Assembly: GCA_030587365.1 (NCBI GenBank)
Contig: JAUQZE010000029.1
Location: forward strand, 1 to 64,000
DNA length: 64,000 bases
Origin: Candidatus Freyarchaeota archaeon
GTDB taxonomy: Archaea; Asgardarchaeota; Jordiarchaeia; Jordiarchaeales; Jordiarchaeaceae
Reading direction: 5' to 3'
The stretch's first letter is position 1; each line of letters begins with the position of its first letter. Under the pieces are notes generated by a model. The model was not told the DNA's origin. It worked only from the letters and a program-made list of their open reading frames with translations, and did no database searches. This document shows positions 43,598 to 53,054 of this stretch, piece by piece. A program made the position numbers and the translations under genes.

Positions 43598-43935
43598 GAA
43601 CCAGACCATAAACCAATCTACTTTACTTCTTTAAAAAGGCGAAATTTCTATTACATGCCTTTTAAGAAAAAGGTCTATAGTCAATACGTAAAGCAATGAC
43701 CACCATAAGATGGGTAATCTTTCTCCTTCTTATAACCAATTAATGGGTAAAAATCAAGTTTGTATTAGTTAATCCAAAAAAGATTTGCAATTAATTTAAA
43801 AGGTTGAAGGGGAATCTTTCATAGGTATTTTGTCTTATTGAGTGTAAAACATTTTTATCTATATCTCACAAGAAGACTTCATGCAAAAGCGTGGAGAAGA
43901 ATATGAGGGGCTTAAATAGGAATTTGAATATTTAA
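43598..43935. other. AT-rich leader region before the structured RNA candidate
   Basis: No gene is seen between the nusA stop and the GC-rich island. TATA-like sequence TTTTTATCTATATC near 43850-43864 and GAATATTTAAG near 43925-43935 could drive the downstream RNA; the second is too close for a normal TATA distance. A run CTTTAAAAAGGCG near 43629 may be part of nusA termination. Confidence 0.4.
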
Positions 43936-44160
43936 GTTTGGGTCTGTGACCCTGAAAGCTAAGGAAAAGATGCGAGCCAAAACAGTGCGTCTGACCTTAG
44001 GGAAACAGGCTCTCGGGCTATATTCTTGAGAGCAGGGCGATCCTTGCGGTCTGTGACCTCATAAAATGGGAAGTGAACCAGTCCGAAACCTTCCCAGAGC
44101 ACACCGCTCCGAAAGGAGACCGTAAAGCGATTCAAGAGAACGAGGGAGGACCTGCGGATA
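43936..44160 (+). ncRNA. Candidate structured non-coding RNA, class unknown
   Basis: A GC-rich, strongly self-complementary segment between convergent nusA and uS7. Plus-strand helices: 43959-43964 with 43995-44000, enclosing 43969-43973 with 43987-43991; 44044-44050 (TTGCGGT) with 44119-44125 (ACCGTAA), enclosing 44067-44073 with 44090-44096 and the GNRA hairpin CTCC-GAAA-GGAG (44107-44118). Several pairs are G-U that would fail on the other strand, so plus is favoured. The 11-base sequence GGTCTGTGACC occurs twice (43941-43951, 44048-44058). I could not match the helix 8 motif of SRP RNA or the conserved regions of RNase P RNA. Confidence 0.6.
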
Positions 44161-44172
44161 GTTGGGGATAGT

Positions 44173-44739
44173 TCACCGCACTGATACTGCTATTCGCTCT
44201 TTTTCTTCTTTCTTCATTATCGCGCTGCTTTTAGTTTCGTTGTTCGCTGCTGCAATTAATTCGTCTGCTAGGCATTCCTCTATGTTTTTCTGGTTACCAA
44301 AGCTTGCTTTTCTTGCTGCGTTCGTTATAAACCTTAAAGAAAGATCCACACGTCGCAGGGGGGACACATCCACCGCTTGATGATAAACGATTCCGCCGTA
44401 ACTGATTCTTGTAGTCTCCTCTCTAGGAGCCGCGTTTTCTACAGCATTAATCAGAATTTGTAACGGATTTTGCCCGGTCTTTAGATTAATAATTTCAAAA
44501 GCAAGTCTGACAATGTTGAGAGCCTTCATCTTTTTACCTGCGTTTCGTCCGGGGTTCTGCAGTTTGTTAATTAATCTCTCTACTATAGAAACCCGGGACT
44601 TCATAAATCTTCTATGCTCATGTCGTCCGTCTGTATGAGGAACGTACTTTGGAGTGAGACTAATAGATCCTCTAAGTCCTACATCATGTACCTCAACATC
44701 GTCTATACTCCATTTTCCAAATACTTTAATTTCACTCAT
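44173..44739 (-). CDS. rps7: Small subunit ribosomal protein uS7
   Basis: A 188-residue uS7, which organises the head of the small subunit and contacts the E site. Conserved parts are GRNAGKKMKALNIVRLAFEI, VENAAPREETTRISYGG and the RRVDLSLRFITNAAR region with the C-terminal ECLADELIAAA. It follows uS12 on the minus strand and is convergent with the RNA polymerase operon, whereas archaea normally have nusA-uS12-uS7 on one strand. Confidence 0.96.
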   Translation of the reverse strand: MSEIKVFGKWSIDDVEVHDVGLRGSISLTPKYVPHTDGRHEHRRFMKSRVSIVERLINKLQNPGRNAGKKMKALNIVRLAFEIINLKTGQNPLQILINAVENAAPREETTRISYGGIVYHQAVDVSPLRRVDLSLRFITNAARKASFGNQKNIEECLADELIAAANNETKSSAIMKKEEKERIAVSVR

Positions 44740-44827
44740 ATGAATACTTACCTCTTTTTATGAAAAGTGACACTTGCTATGTTTTGTTAACGCTAATTAT
44801 ACTTTTCGATAATTTTGAAAATAGTAC

Positions 44828-45268
44828 TTACCTTATTGGTTTTTCTCTCTTTCCGATCAGGAGGGCTTCTAAAGATACTCCGTTGACTTTAACAACCTTC
44901 CATCTCACCCCAGGTATATCACCAAAGGCTCCACCTCTAGCACCACCTATACCTGCTACAATGACTTCGTCATGCTCATCAATAAAGTTTAATGCGCCAT
45001 CGCCCGGTAGGAAAGCTGTAATCTGTTTACCGTTCTTAATAAGTTGAACCCGAACGCATTTTCGAATGGAAGAGTTTGGCTGTTTGCATTCTACCCCCAC
45101 CTTTTCGAGTACAATAGCTCGAGCCTGTGGCGCGCCCTCTAAGGGGTCTGCCTTAACATCCAAGTGTAACATTCTACGCTTAAAGTATCTGTCCTTCCAT
45201 CTAGCGCTTTTACTTTTTGTCTTGAGTGTGCGTGCAGAAAACTCGCCTTTGGGTGATTTACCAACCAT
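44828..45268 (-). CDS. rps12: Small subunit ribosomal protein uS12
   Basis: A 146-residue uS12 at the decoding centre. The invariant QPNSSIRKCVRVQLIKNGK and FLPGDGALNFIDEHDEV segments are present, along with the archaeal N-terminal ARWKDRYFKRRML. It is first in an inverted uS12-uS7 pair, 88 bases apart, and must have its own promoter from the right-hand side at 45269-45366. Confidence 0.97.
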   Translation of the reverse strand: MVGKSPKGEFSARTLKTKSKSARWKDRYFKRRMLHLDVKADPLEGAPQARAIVLEKVGVECKQPNSSIRKCVRVQLIKNGKQITAFLPGDGALNFIDEHDEVIVAGIGGARGGAFGDIPGVRWKVVKVNGVSLEALLIGKREKPIR

Positions 45269-45366
45269 TAGTTTCCCTCAGATAAATTAACTGATAGATG
45301 CAAAAAACCAAGTAAAAAGATGTATTTAAACCTTTTTTAGTTATTCGATTTTTTTGAAATATTGCT

Positions 45367-46575
45367 TCATTCTAGGTAAACAAGTTCGGCTGAATTTATC
45401 TCTTCTTGGATAGAGTTGATAACTTCTTCTGCAGACCTTACCTTTTCCAATTTTGCCTTTGTTGCTGGTTTCTCGGGTACAGCTCCACAACTCGTAACGT
45501 TAATGCTGGAAGTTTCGTATGTTCCTATTTTCCTGGCGATTTCCTCTATTTCCAACTTGTTTAATCCTATTAGAGGGCGGTATACTGGGAGATTCGTAGA
45601 TTCGTTCAGGGTCATTAGATTGTCTAGTGTTTGGCTTGCGACTTGACCCAAGCTCTCGCCGGTTACAATGCCTTTCGCTCCCTCTCTTTCTGCTATAGCA
45701 GTGGCTACTCGGTAAAGTGTTCGCTTACATAGGAGGCAGGTCAGATTACGAGGCGCTTGATTAATTATTTTTTCTAGGGTTTTACCATGAGAAACCACGT
45801 ACATACAAAATCTGTCGTGAGTAGCGTATTCTCTTAGGATTTTTATTACACTCAGAGCTCGATTAAGGGTGGATTTATCCGTGTATGGGGAGTTATCAAA
45901 ATATATGGGAATCACTCTGCATCCACGTTTCATCATCAACCAAGTAGCAACTGGGCTGTCTATACCTCCCGAGAAAAGGGAAACTATTTTTCCCTCACTT
46001 CCATATGGTAAGCCTCCGGGTGCGTCGAAAATCTCGTGGTATACGTAAGCCTTTTTTTCTCTGACCTCGATGAAAATGTACTTGTCAGGTTGCTTCAGGC
46101 TTACCTTGGTGTTTAGGTTGCTTGTTTTAGTAAGAATTGCTTCTCCTACTCTTCTTTCAACATCGATGGAAGTGAATTTGTGAGTCCCCACTCTTCTCGC
46201 TCTAACTGCAAATCTCTCTTTCGGTCCGATTATTATTTCGGCCACTCGCTCCGAAAGACGTACGATTTCATCAATGTCCGTGGATGTTTCCAGAACCGGG
46301 CTTGTTGAAACTATGCCAAAAACATTTGAGAGCGTCTCACACACTTTTCTGGGAAAATCACCGTCCAGAAAGATTCTCCCTCTCTCTCTGGTGATACTCT
46401 TGTAAGGAATTTTTTTCCTATTGAGCATCCACTTTATGTTTCTAATCAAAATATTTTCCATAAAGCTTCTAACTGGAGTGCTCTTAAGCGACAATTCACC
46501 GTAACGTACAAGAACGCTTTTTTTCCACTCATTAAGAGTTTCGATGGGGGATCCAATTAGTTCTTTCTGATTCAT
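45367..46575 (-). CDS. thiI: tRNA 4-thiouridine synthetase ThiI
   Basis: A 402-residue enzyme making 4-thiouridine at position 8 of tRNA and possibly supplying sulfur for thiamine. An N-terminal ferredoxin-like/THUMP region (about residues 20-165) is followed by the PP-loop ATPase motif SLFSGGIDSPVATW. The C-terminal rhodanese domain of bacterial ThiI is absent, as in most archaea; candidate sulfur-transfer cysteines lie in LTCLLCKRTLYR. ATG 46575 is preferred to an upstream TTG because a GAGTGATC site precedes it. Confidence 0.93.
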   Translation of the reverse strand: MNQKELIGSPIETLNEWKKSVLVRYGELSLKSTPVRSFMENILIRNIKWMLNRKKIPYKSITRERGRIFLDGDFPRKVCETLSNVFGIVSTSPVLETSTDIDEIVRLSERVAEIIIGPKERFAVRARRVGTHKFTSIDVERRVGEAILTKTSNLNTKVSLKQPDKYIFIEVREKKAYVYHEIFDAPGGLPYGSEGKIVSLFSGGIDSPVATWLMMKRGCRVIPIYFDNSPYTDKSTLNRALSVIKILREYATHDRFCMYVVSHGKTLEKIINQAPRNLTCLLCKRTLYRVATAIAEREGAKGIVTGESLGQVASQTLDNLMTLNESTNLPVYRPLIGLNKLEIEEIARKIGTYETSSINVTSCGAVPEKPATKAKLEKVRSAEEVINSIQEEINSAELVYLE

Positions 46576-46712
46576 AGTCTGATCACTCTCATTTATGTAA
46601 AACCTAGCCAAGAATATTCTGGAAAAATGTCAGCCCTCAAAAAACCTACCTATAATAAACGAAAACAACTACTTTTTTAAACTATACGGAGAAGTGATTA
46701 AAAAAATAAGAC

Positions 46713-47570
46713 CTACCTCTTTCTTTTGAAATCTAAGCTCAAATCTAAAGCCTTTATGGAGTGGGTAATATAGCCCATGGATATAATATTCACATTTAGA
46801 GCCATGTATTTTTCAATATTTTCTGGGGTAATCCCTCCCGATAATTCAATCAATACCTTATCTCTTAACCCCTTCTTTTCTAATAGTTCTAGTGTTTTTT
46901 TTGCTTCCTCTGGAGACATGTTATCAAACATTATTATGTCTGCCCCTGCTCTTGCTGCTTCCAATGCTTGGTCAGCGTTTTCAACTTCTATCTCAATTTT
47001 TTTGGAGGAACTACATTTCGATCGGGCTCGTTTCACCGCCTCTGTAACGCTGCCAACTATACTTAAGTGATTATCTTTAATGAGAACCATGTCATCAAGT
47101 CGGAGGCGATGAGCGTCACCGCCACCCAAGCTGACGGCTTTCTTCTCGAAATATCTGAAACCGGGAGTAGTCTTGCGGGTACAAGCTATTCTGAGTTTAG
47201 GGTTAATTTTTTTCGCTGCATCAACAAGTTTAGATGTTTCGGTGGCTATACCGCTCATACGCATCATAATATTTAGAACCATGCGTTCCGCCGTAAGGAT
47301 GGTTCTAGCGGGGCCAGACAATTCAACTATAATTTGACCGCGTGTAACCCTGTCTCCATCTTTAACTAGCGGCTTAAAGTCAACATTTAAGGGCTTAAAA
47401 ATAATATCTGCTTCGTGTATACCTGCAATTACTCCATCTCTTTTGGAAATTATCCTAGCCTCCGCTATGGTTTCCTCGGGGATGAGTGCATCTGTGGTAA
47501 TATCTCCAAACCCCAGATCTTCTTCTAAAAATTCTAGTAACTTTTTCTCCGTTAACTTATCCTCAATCAA
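46713..47570 (-). CDS. nadC: Nicotinate-nucleotide pyrophosphorylase
   Basis: A 285-residue quinolinate phosphoribosyltransferase of de novo NAD synthesis. Substrate-binding basic residues are seen in RIACTRKTTPGFRYFEKKAV, followed by GGGDAHRLRLDDMVLIKDNH. The C-terminal barrel includes MFDNMSPEEA and ELSGGI. ATG start. Partner genes nadA and nadB are not in this window. Confidence 0.95.
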   Translation of the reverse strand: MIEDKLTEKKLLEFLEEDLGFGDITTDALIPEETIAEARIISKRDGVIAGIHEADIIFKPLNVDFKPLVKDGDRVTRGQIIVELSGPARTILTAERMVLNIMMRMSGIATETSKLVDAAKKINPKLRIACTRKTTPGFRYFEKKAVSLGGGDAHRLRLDDMVLIKDNHLSIVGSVTEAVKRARSKCSSSKKIEIEVENADQALEAARAGADIIMFDNMSPEEAKKTLELLEKKGLRDKVLIELSGGITPENIEKYMALNVNIISMGYITHSIKALDLSLDFKRKR

Positions 47571-47596
47571 AAGGGCAAACTCCTCAAAATTCTATT

Positions 47597-48772
47597 CTAG
47601 CCAAATTGATGCACGAAATCCGTGATCAATTTAATCGCGTCCAAATTTGAAATTTTTTTCTGGATTCGGCTTATACGAGCTTTATACTCTGAGTGGTTAA
47701 GTATCTCCTTTACACTCTCCAAGAGTATATTCTTCGACAGATCCTTTTGCTGTATGACTTTTGCAATACCCATACGCTCTGCAGACTTGGAGTTCTCCTG
47801 ATGTTCTGTGTGGGCAGGCGTTGGAATAAGAATTGACGGCTTACCATAATACATGGTCTCAGCTAGGGTGTTATGACCCGATCTAGATACCAAAAGGTCG
47901 CAGGCTTTGATTAAAGGATATCTATCCGTGATCCAATTATAGATACGTAGATTACCCTTTTCCACAAAGCGGTCTGGTTTATCCGGGTTGCCCAGTGTCA
48001 TTACAACATTATACTTATCGGGAAACTCTCTAAAAATTTCATCAAGCCTCATAGCTAGAAGCTCCCTCTCTTTCTTGGTTCCTGAAACCCCAACATAGAT
48101 AAGGGGGCGATCATCGAACCCCAGCTTTCTCCTCAACTCCTCCTGGCTCGGCAACAGGGACTGAGGCTTTTCAATTATATGCCCTATAAATTTCACCTTA
48201 TTCATGAGCTTCTCTGGGACGTCAAGATTAGATTTAAAGATGGTGTACGGAGGTGGGAAATCGGGAACAAGAATCTTAGTACTCCTATTCCAAAGCAGGT
48301 GAGTGTTGTAAAGAATAAACCACTCCGCAAAATGCTTCAACGCTTCCTTAAATCTGCTGAGCTTCTTCTTGTGAGGTACTAGCAACTTAATCTGATGCAG
48401 TAACAGAATACAAGGAATTCTTAGCAACCAGCAAGCCAAAACCGTGGATAAACGAGAATCGGACACCGCCACACTGGGCTTGAAAATCCTCAAGAGCTTA
48501 ATTTCGGAAATAAATTGCTTCAAAAAAATCCAAACATACGTAGGCCATTGAATACTGGTTCTGAGCATCTCAATCGTGCCGTCCGGACTCTCAACAAGCC
48601 CCATTCTAGGTACCCTAACCACAGGCATACCCGCCGCCTTAACAAAGCCTACGGCGTCACCGTAAGTTGAGAAGAGGACCTCATCACCATTACTGATTAG
48701 TTTCCTAGCAATTGGAACACAACGGCCTGCGTGTCCTAGTGCCATGCCGTTTGGTGAAAAGTATACTCTCAT
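47597..48772 (-). CDS. MurG-like family 28 glycosyltransferase
   Basis: A 391-residue GT-B fold enzyme. The N-terminal part begins YFSPNGMALGHAGRCVPIARKL, with the GHAGR glycine-rich loop. The C-terminal donor-binding part has IYVGVSGTKK and the MurG-type SRSGHNTLAETMYYGKPSILIPTP. The donor is probably a UDP-sugar; the acceptor is unknown, perhaps a lipid carrier or surface glycan. Four hydrophobic stretches in the N-terminal half (FKPSVAVSD to LLLHQI) suggest membrane association. ATG 48772 has GGAGG nine bases upstream; TTG 48778 is possible. Confidence 0.87.
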   Translation of the reverse strand: MRVYFSPNGMALGHAGRCVPIARKLISNGDEVLFSTYGDAVGFVKAAGMPVVRVPRMGLVESPDGTIEMLRTSIQWPTYVWIFLKQFISEIKLLRIFKPSVAVSDSRLSTVLACWLLRIPCILLLHQIKLLVPHKKKLSRFKEALKHFAEWFILYNTHLLWNRSTKILVPDFPPPYTIFKSNLDVPEKLMNKVKFIGHIIEKPQSLLPSQEELRRKLGFDDRPLIYVGVSGTKKERELLAMRLDEIFREFPDKYNVVMTLGNPDKPDRFVEKGNLRIYNWITDRYPLIKACDLLVSRSGHNTLAETMYYGKPSILIPTPAHTEHQENSKSAERMGIAKVIQQKDLSKNILLESVKEILNHSEYKARISRIQKKISNLDAIKLITDFVHQFG

Positions 48773-48794
48773 GTCCAAAAGCCTCCATACACCC

Positions 48795-49409
48795 CTACTC
48801 TTTCAATGAACGTTCAACTACCTCACCACTGGGGCTCTCCTCCTCGTAAATAATTCCCTGAAAACAATAGATCTTAGTTTTCTTATCGCACCACGAATCG
48901 GGTGGAAGACCGGCTTTAATACAACATTCGCATAGAAACTCTTCCTCATTCCAGCTCCAATCCACAGGAACCTGAGGGAGAAGCAACCCCTTGTAGGGCC
49001 CCCGTTCCACCACCAAACCATCCTTACCAACCTTAATCCTGTTAGGGTACTCCCTCGGATCCTTAACTTCGATTAAAGCAGGAGGTGTTAAAACAGTAAC
49101 CTCAACCACAATACTATCCAATTCATCTGGCGCAACTGGTGGAAATCGAGGATCTGTGCTGGCAGCGCTTATTGCTGACTCGACGACTGCTTGAGCCAAT
49201 GGAAAGTGGGGGAAGGGGAAGCCTATACAACCACGCAGACGCTTATCTCCTGCTTTAGAGACAGTGTTAAGAGTTACAAAAACACCGCTTTTCTCAAGTA
49301 GCTTCGCTGGGGTATCCTTAGGAACATTAATCATCACATTCTCTTTAACATAAGCTTCAACAGCCCGACGAGCGAGTTTGACTAGAAATCGACCTTCTTC
49401 AAGATTCAT
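48795..49409 (-). CDS. AMMECR1 domain protein
   Basis: A 204-residue AMMECR1 family protein with the invariant LRGCIGFP motif near residue 60 and the conserved DPRFPPVAPDELDSIVVEVTVL and GLLLPQVPVDWSWNEEEFL regions. The family is widespread in archaea and eukaryotes; its biochemical function is not established, though links to MEMO1 and radical SAM proteins are frequent. ATG 49409 has GAGGAATGG upstream and is preferred to a start ten codons earlier. Confidence 0.93.
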   Translation of the reverse strand: MNLEEGRFLVKLARRAVEAYVKENVMINVPKDTPAKLLEKSGVFVTLNTVSKAGDKRLRGCIGFPFPHFPLAQAVVESAISAASTDPRFPPVAPDELDSIVVEVTVLTPPALIEVKDPREYPNRIKVGKDGLVVERGPYKGLLLPQVPVDWSWNEEEFLCECCIKAGLPPDSWCDKKTKIYCFQGIIYEEESPSGEVVERSLKE

Positions 49410-49610
49410 TATACCATTCCTCTTAAAAAAATAAGACATTAGAAATCTCTTATAAAGTTAATTTTAGTTTAAAAGTTCCATCACAACACTCATAAAAAAA
49501 TTTTTCCTCAAATATCTCAAACAATAAAAAAGAAAACAATAACCCAAAAAATCGAATCTTTCTTAAAAAATAGATGAAACCGCCTGAAAACATCATAAAT
49601 CTGGAAAAAC

Positions 49611-50126
49611 CTAATTTTTCTTCAGCTTCTCCTTAACCGTCTCACAGATTCGAATCATAGATCGCCACATACGGCCCATCCAGTACACTTGACCGCAATT
49701 AGTACATATAAAAAAAGAATCGTAGGAATTCACAGTATTCACAGGAACCTTATTTTTAATATCCTCCTTATCAACACTGCAAATTAACCCATTACAGGTC
49801 GGACAGCGAGAGCCATCAGGTGTAATTCGTAGGTCTAACCCAAAACTCTCCACAACATCAGCGAACTGATTCTCAAAAGAATTTTCCTGTAGCAACTTCG
49901 CTCTTATACCGTATGAAACCGCCTGTTTAAAAAACTCCACATCCCGAGTAAGAAGAATCAAATCTTTCTGCAAACAAACCTCCAAAAGCTCTTCGTCCTT
50001 AATCGCAGAAGAATAAAAGGTATCATAACCAAGAAGACGAAGCCAACGCGTAAGACGTCCTAACATAGCATCACAAGCAAATCGCACCTCCCGTGTGGAG
50101 CCTGATCCCGACTTACCCATACTCAT
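49611..50126 (-). CDS. Mut7-C RNase domain protein (DUF82)
   Basis: A 171-residue protein with an N-terminal PIN-like Mut7-C domain. The family start FACDAMLGRLTRWLRLLGYDT is diagnostic, with acidic residues at DEELLEVC and LTRDVEFF as likely metal ligands. A C-terminal zinc ribbon is formed by CPTCNG and CTNCGQVYW. It is predicted to be a ribonuclease, but no substrate is known for archaeal members. ATG 50126 follows a GGAGGG site. It is upstream of AMMECR1 on the same strand. Confidence 0.9.
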   Translation of the reverse strand: MSMGKSGSGSTREVRFACDAMLGRLTRWLRLLGYDTFYSSAIKDEELLEVCLQKDLILLTRDVEFFKQAVSYGIRAKLLQENSFENQFADVVESFGLDLRITPDGSRCPTCNGLICSVDKEDIKNKVPVNTVNSYDSFFICTNCGQVYWMGRMWRSMIRICETVKEKLKKN

Positions 50127-50207
50127 CAGAAAACCCTCCAAATCCAGAAAAACAAAAAATAACAAAAACAACACAAAAACCAGAGAAAAAAGTCAACAAA
50201 CACCATA

Positions 50208-50576
50208 TCATTCAAAAATGTTTTTTACACCCTTTTTAACAATCTTCAAGTTCACTTGAGCCATATCCTCCGAAATCGTATCCCCCCGAACTATCTTTCT
50301 CTTCCGCTGACCCTCATACGGCGGATGAAAACCAGGACCGCTGCTCATAAGAATACTCTTTCTCATAGGACCGTGAATACCCTTACGCATCGGAAAACCA
50401 TCCTTATCACTTCCCCCGGTAACCAAAAACTCATACCCACCGAAACCTAAAGGTCCACCATCAACCTTCTGACCGATGCGAGAACCAAACAAGGAACGAG
50501 ACTTAGCCTCATCAACCTCAATCTGCATCGAACGACCAGTCTCTGGATCAGAAATCACCAACTTGAATCCGGGCAT
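50208..50576 (-). CDS. rps6e: Small subunit ribosomal protein eS6
   Basis: A 122-residue archaeal eS6, shorter than eukaryotic S6, which carries a phosphorylated tail. Signatures are FKLVISDPETGRSMQIE, GSRIGQKVDGGPLGFGGYEFLVTGGSDKDGFPMR-type core and RGDTISEDMAQVNLKIVK. The start MPGFKLVISDP (ATG 50576) fits better than the upstream TTG. aIF5B lies upstream and Mut7-C downstream. Confidence 0.95.
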   Translation of the reverse strand: MPGFKLVISDPETGRSMQIEVDEAKSRSLFGSRIGQKVDGGPLGFGGYEFLVTGGSDKDGFPMRKGIHGPMRKSILMSSGPGFHPPYEGQRKRKIVRGDTISEDMAQVNLKIVKKGVKNIFE

Positions 50577-50722
50577 TAACAACAACCTCCAACAATTACA
50601 AAAAATACTAACAGGAACGCCTTTTAAACTATTCGCAATTAAAGCTCCTTTTATTATCGAAGTCTACTTAGTAAAGTAGCACGCATAACAGAAACCTTTT
50701 AAAAACTGGCAAAACTCACAAA

Positions 50723-52504
50723 TCAATTTTCAGAAAAGTCAAAAAGTTCCTTTCTCTTAAATTCTTTAATTTCATTCAAAACTTTCAATTCGTCTGGAGT
50801 AAGCTCCACCTCAAGTTCCCGCGAAAGCTTTTCAAGCTGAACCTCAGGAATATCCGAATACAAAACATCTCCCTCGTGAATCTGACGACCCACTGTAGAA
50901 CCACGAATACTAATAGCTACACTCGAACCCCTATGAGCTACCTGCCGGGTCTCACCCTCATCCTGAATCTGCATAATCTCGCCCACCCGTCGATTATTCC
51001 CATTAACAAGTCTAACCTTAGGGATCATTGAACCCTCCAAAACCTCCACACCCACAACCGCAGGCTTGCTCCTCCGAAAAACATAACCAGGCAGAATCTT
51101 AATCTTAAACGGACGCACCACCCCCTCCAAAGCTCGCCGCCGTTCCTCCTCCTTCTTCTCAGCAACCCACTTATCATAATCATCAAACAAACCATAAATA
51201 ACATCGCTACGAAAAATCGGAACACCGGAAACCTCCGCCTCTTCCTCAGCATCCGGCAAAACACGCACATTAAAAGCCAAAACCACCGCATTCAAAGGCT
51301 CCCTATCCACAACCACCGCTGCTTCAACCACATCACGTTTACTCACATCACCCACATCAGCCAAACGCACAGAAACCTTACGTTCACTAAAATAATTCAC
51401 CAAAGCCTCTAGACTACCCAAAGTATCCGCCTTAAGAACCACACCACTCTTACTAGTCTCAATACGAACCGACTCTACATCAGCTTGGGCTTCCTTTACA
51501 ATCTCGTCAAGCCGAGCAGAACTATCAACGACGCGTAAAGGAGCCCCCGCAATAACTCCCTCTAAACCAGGTGCAACAATCTTCACGCCGGCAGCAGCAA
51601 CAACTTCATCAACGCTGTCAAAACGTTGACGCGGGTCACGCATCTCATCTAAAGGCTTGGGCAACAATAAAGCGCGGATCGAGGTACTAACAGCCTTTCC
51701 CAAACCACCGAAAACAATCAAATCATTACTGTGTAAAATACCATCATAAATTATAGCATCCACTGTGTGACCCAAACCCGGCTCTTCTTTTACCTCCAAA
51801 GCCACTCCTCTAGCAGGGCCTTCACTAACCTCTAAACGTTTAGCTAAATACTGCTGAGCCAAACCCGCCAGAACAACTAATAATTCAGCAACTCCCTCAC
51901 CCGTCACAGCGCTTGTGGGAATTATGGCAATGCTACGAGTAAAGTCGCGTACCCTATCAAAACGATCCGCAGAAAAACCCAAACGCGACAAGTCACCCAT
52001 AACTTCATAAATACGCTCATCCAAAAAACGTAATGCAAAATCAGGCTGACTACCCAAACTCTTAAGAACCGAAAGAGAACCCGAAGGAACCCAACCATTA
52101 ACTCTATCAATCTTATTAGCGGCAATCAAAAAAGGAGTTTTACGCGACTTCAAAATATCAACACACTCATAGGTCTGCGCCTGAAAACCACTTAAAACAT
52201 CCACTACAAGAATAGCAAAGTCAGCAACCGCCCCACCACGCTTTCTAAGATTAAAGAACGAACTATGCCCAGGGGTGTCTATAACAAGAATACCCGGTAT
52301 GGTCAACTTTACGTTAAAAGTCTTGATAAGATCCCCCCCAATAGCGTTGATGGTCACCGTGTCCAACATACTCGCCCCTATATGTTGCGTTATGCCTCTC
52401 GCCTCTCTTTTCTGTACAGCAGTCCCCCTTATCTTGTCCAGTATGCTGGTTTTTCCACTGTCTATATGTCCCAACACTACGCATATGGGGTGCCTTAGGT
52501 GCAT
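50723..52504 (-). CDS. infB: Translation initiation factor aIF5B
   Basis: A 593-residue GTPase that promotes subunit joining, archaeal homologue of bacterial IF2. G-domain motifs are GHIDSGKTS at residues 12-20, the switch region GITQHIGA, DTPGHSSF and NKIDRV. Domains II to IV follow (RVVDSSARLDEIV; ILPGYVFRRSKPAVVGVEVLEG). It lacks the long N-terminal extension of eukaryotic eIF5B and has no intein. ATG start. The downstream gene is eS6. Confidence 0.96.
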   Translation of the reverse strand: MHLRHPICVVLGHIDSGKTSILDKIRGTAVQKREARGITQHIGASMLDTVTINAIGGDLIKTFNVKLTIPGILVIDTPGHSSFFNLRKRGGAVADFAILVVDVLSGFQAQTYECVDILKSRKTPFLIAANKIDRVNGWVPSGSLSVLKSLGSQPDFALRFLDERIYEVMGDLSRLGFSADRFDRVRDFTRSIAIIPTSAVTGEGVAELLVVLAGLAQQYLAKRLEVSEGPARGVALEVKEEPGLGHTVDAIIYDGILHSNDLIVFGGLGKAVSTSIRALLLPKPLDEMRDPRQRFDSVDEVVAAAGVKIVAPGLEGVIAGAPLRVVDSSARLDEIVKEAQADVESVRIETSKSGVVLKADTLGSLEALVNYFSERKVSVRLADVGDVSKRDVVEAAVVVDREPLNAVVLAFNVRVLPDAEEEAEVSGVPIFRSDVIYGLFDDYDKWVAEKKEEERRRALEGVVRPFKIKILPGYVFRRSKPAVVGVEVLEGSMIPKVRLVNGNNRRVGEIMQIQDEGETRQVAHRGSSVAISIRGSTVGRQIHEGDVLYSDIPEVQLEKLSRELEVELTPDELKVLNEIKEFKRKELFDFSEN

Positions 52505-53054
52505 ACTTTATTGCCCCTCTTTTCTTTAGGTTTTACGTTATATGTTTGCAGTTTTCAATTTTTCGCATACTTACTTTATTTTGAACCCAAAAATATGGAA
52601 ACGATTTTTGGCTATGTACATATCCCTAACTGAAACTCTAGTTTAAGAGCCTTCTCCGACTAGATTCTTATTGGGAAGTCATTGACCCTAATCATTCTAT
52701 ATCAAAATTCCCTGATTTAATAACAAAATACTCTTTCTTCAAGACTCTTTAATCTTCTCATTATAAGAACGAGATAATTTTATATAATACAACTCTTTGG
52801 TGTGGCACAGAGAAAAATAGGAATACCTAGTAATAAAAATCATAGGAGAGCGTAAAACAATCAATATGGAAAAAAGGTTTCTCAAGGCTTTAAAATCTAG
52901 GTAAACGCAACAGAAATAAATACAACCGAAATTTTAAGATAGAGTTAAGGACATAAACCATATTAAAAAGCGTAAAGTCATCAATTGTTAAAATACAATA
53001 CCTAGCATTCCCTCCCCAAATTGATTTAATTATCCTTTAACCGAGGTGATAGTT
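52505..53054. other. AT-rich intergenic region before rtcB
   Basis: A 550-base divergent gap between infB and rtcB without a gene. A clear TATA-like TTTTATATAATAC lies near 52776-52788. Two similar 17-base segments, AGCGTAAAACAATCAAT (near 52847) and AGCGTAAAGTCATCAAT (near 52969), may be degenerate direct repeats. Short ACCTAGTAAT/ACCTAGCATT matches also recur. I see no structured RNA. Confidence 0.45.

Noticed and set aside
43936..44160. Assignment as SRP RNA
   Set aside because: The rod-like folding suggested SRP, but the helix 8 GGAA loop with the AGCAGC strand could not be found.
44162..44380. Plus-strand open frame of 72 codons
   Set aside because: It is antisense to the well-conserved uS7 gene.
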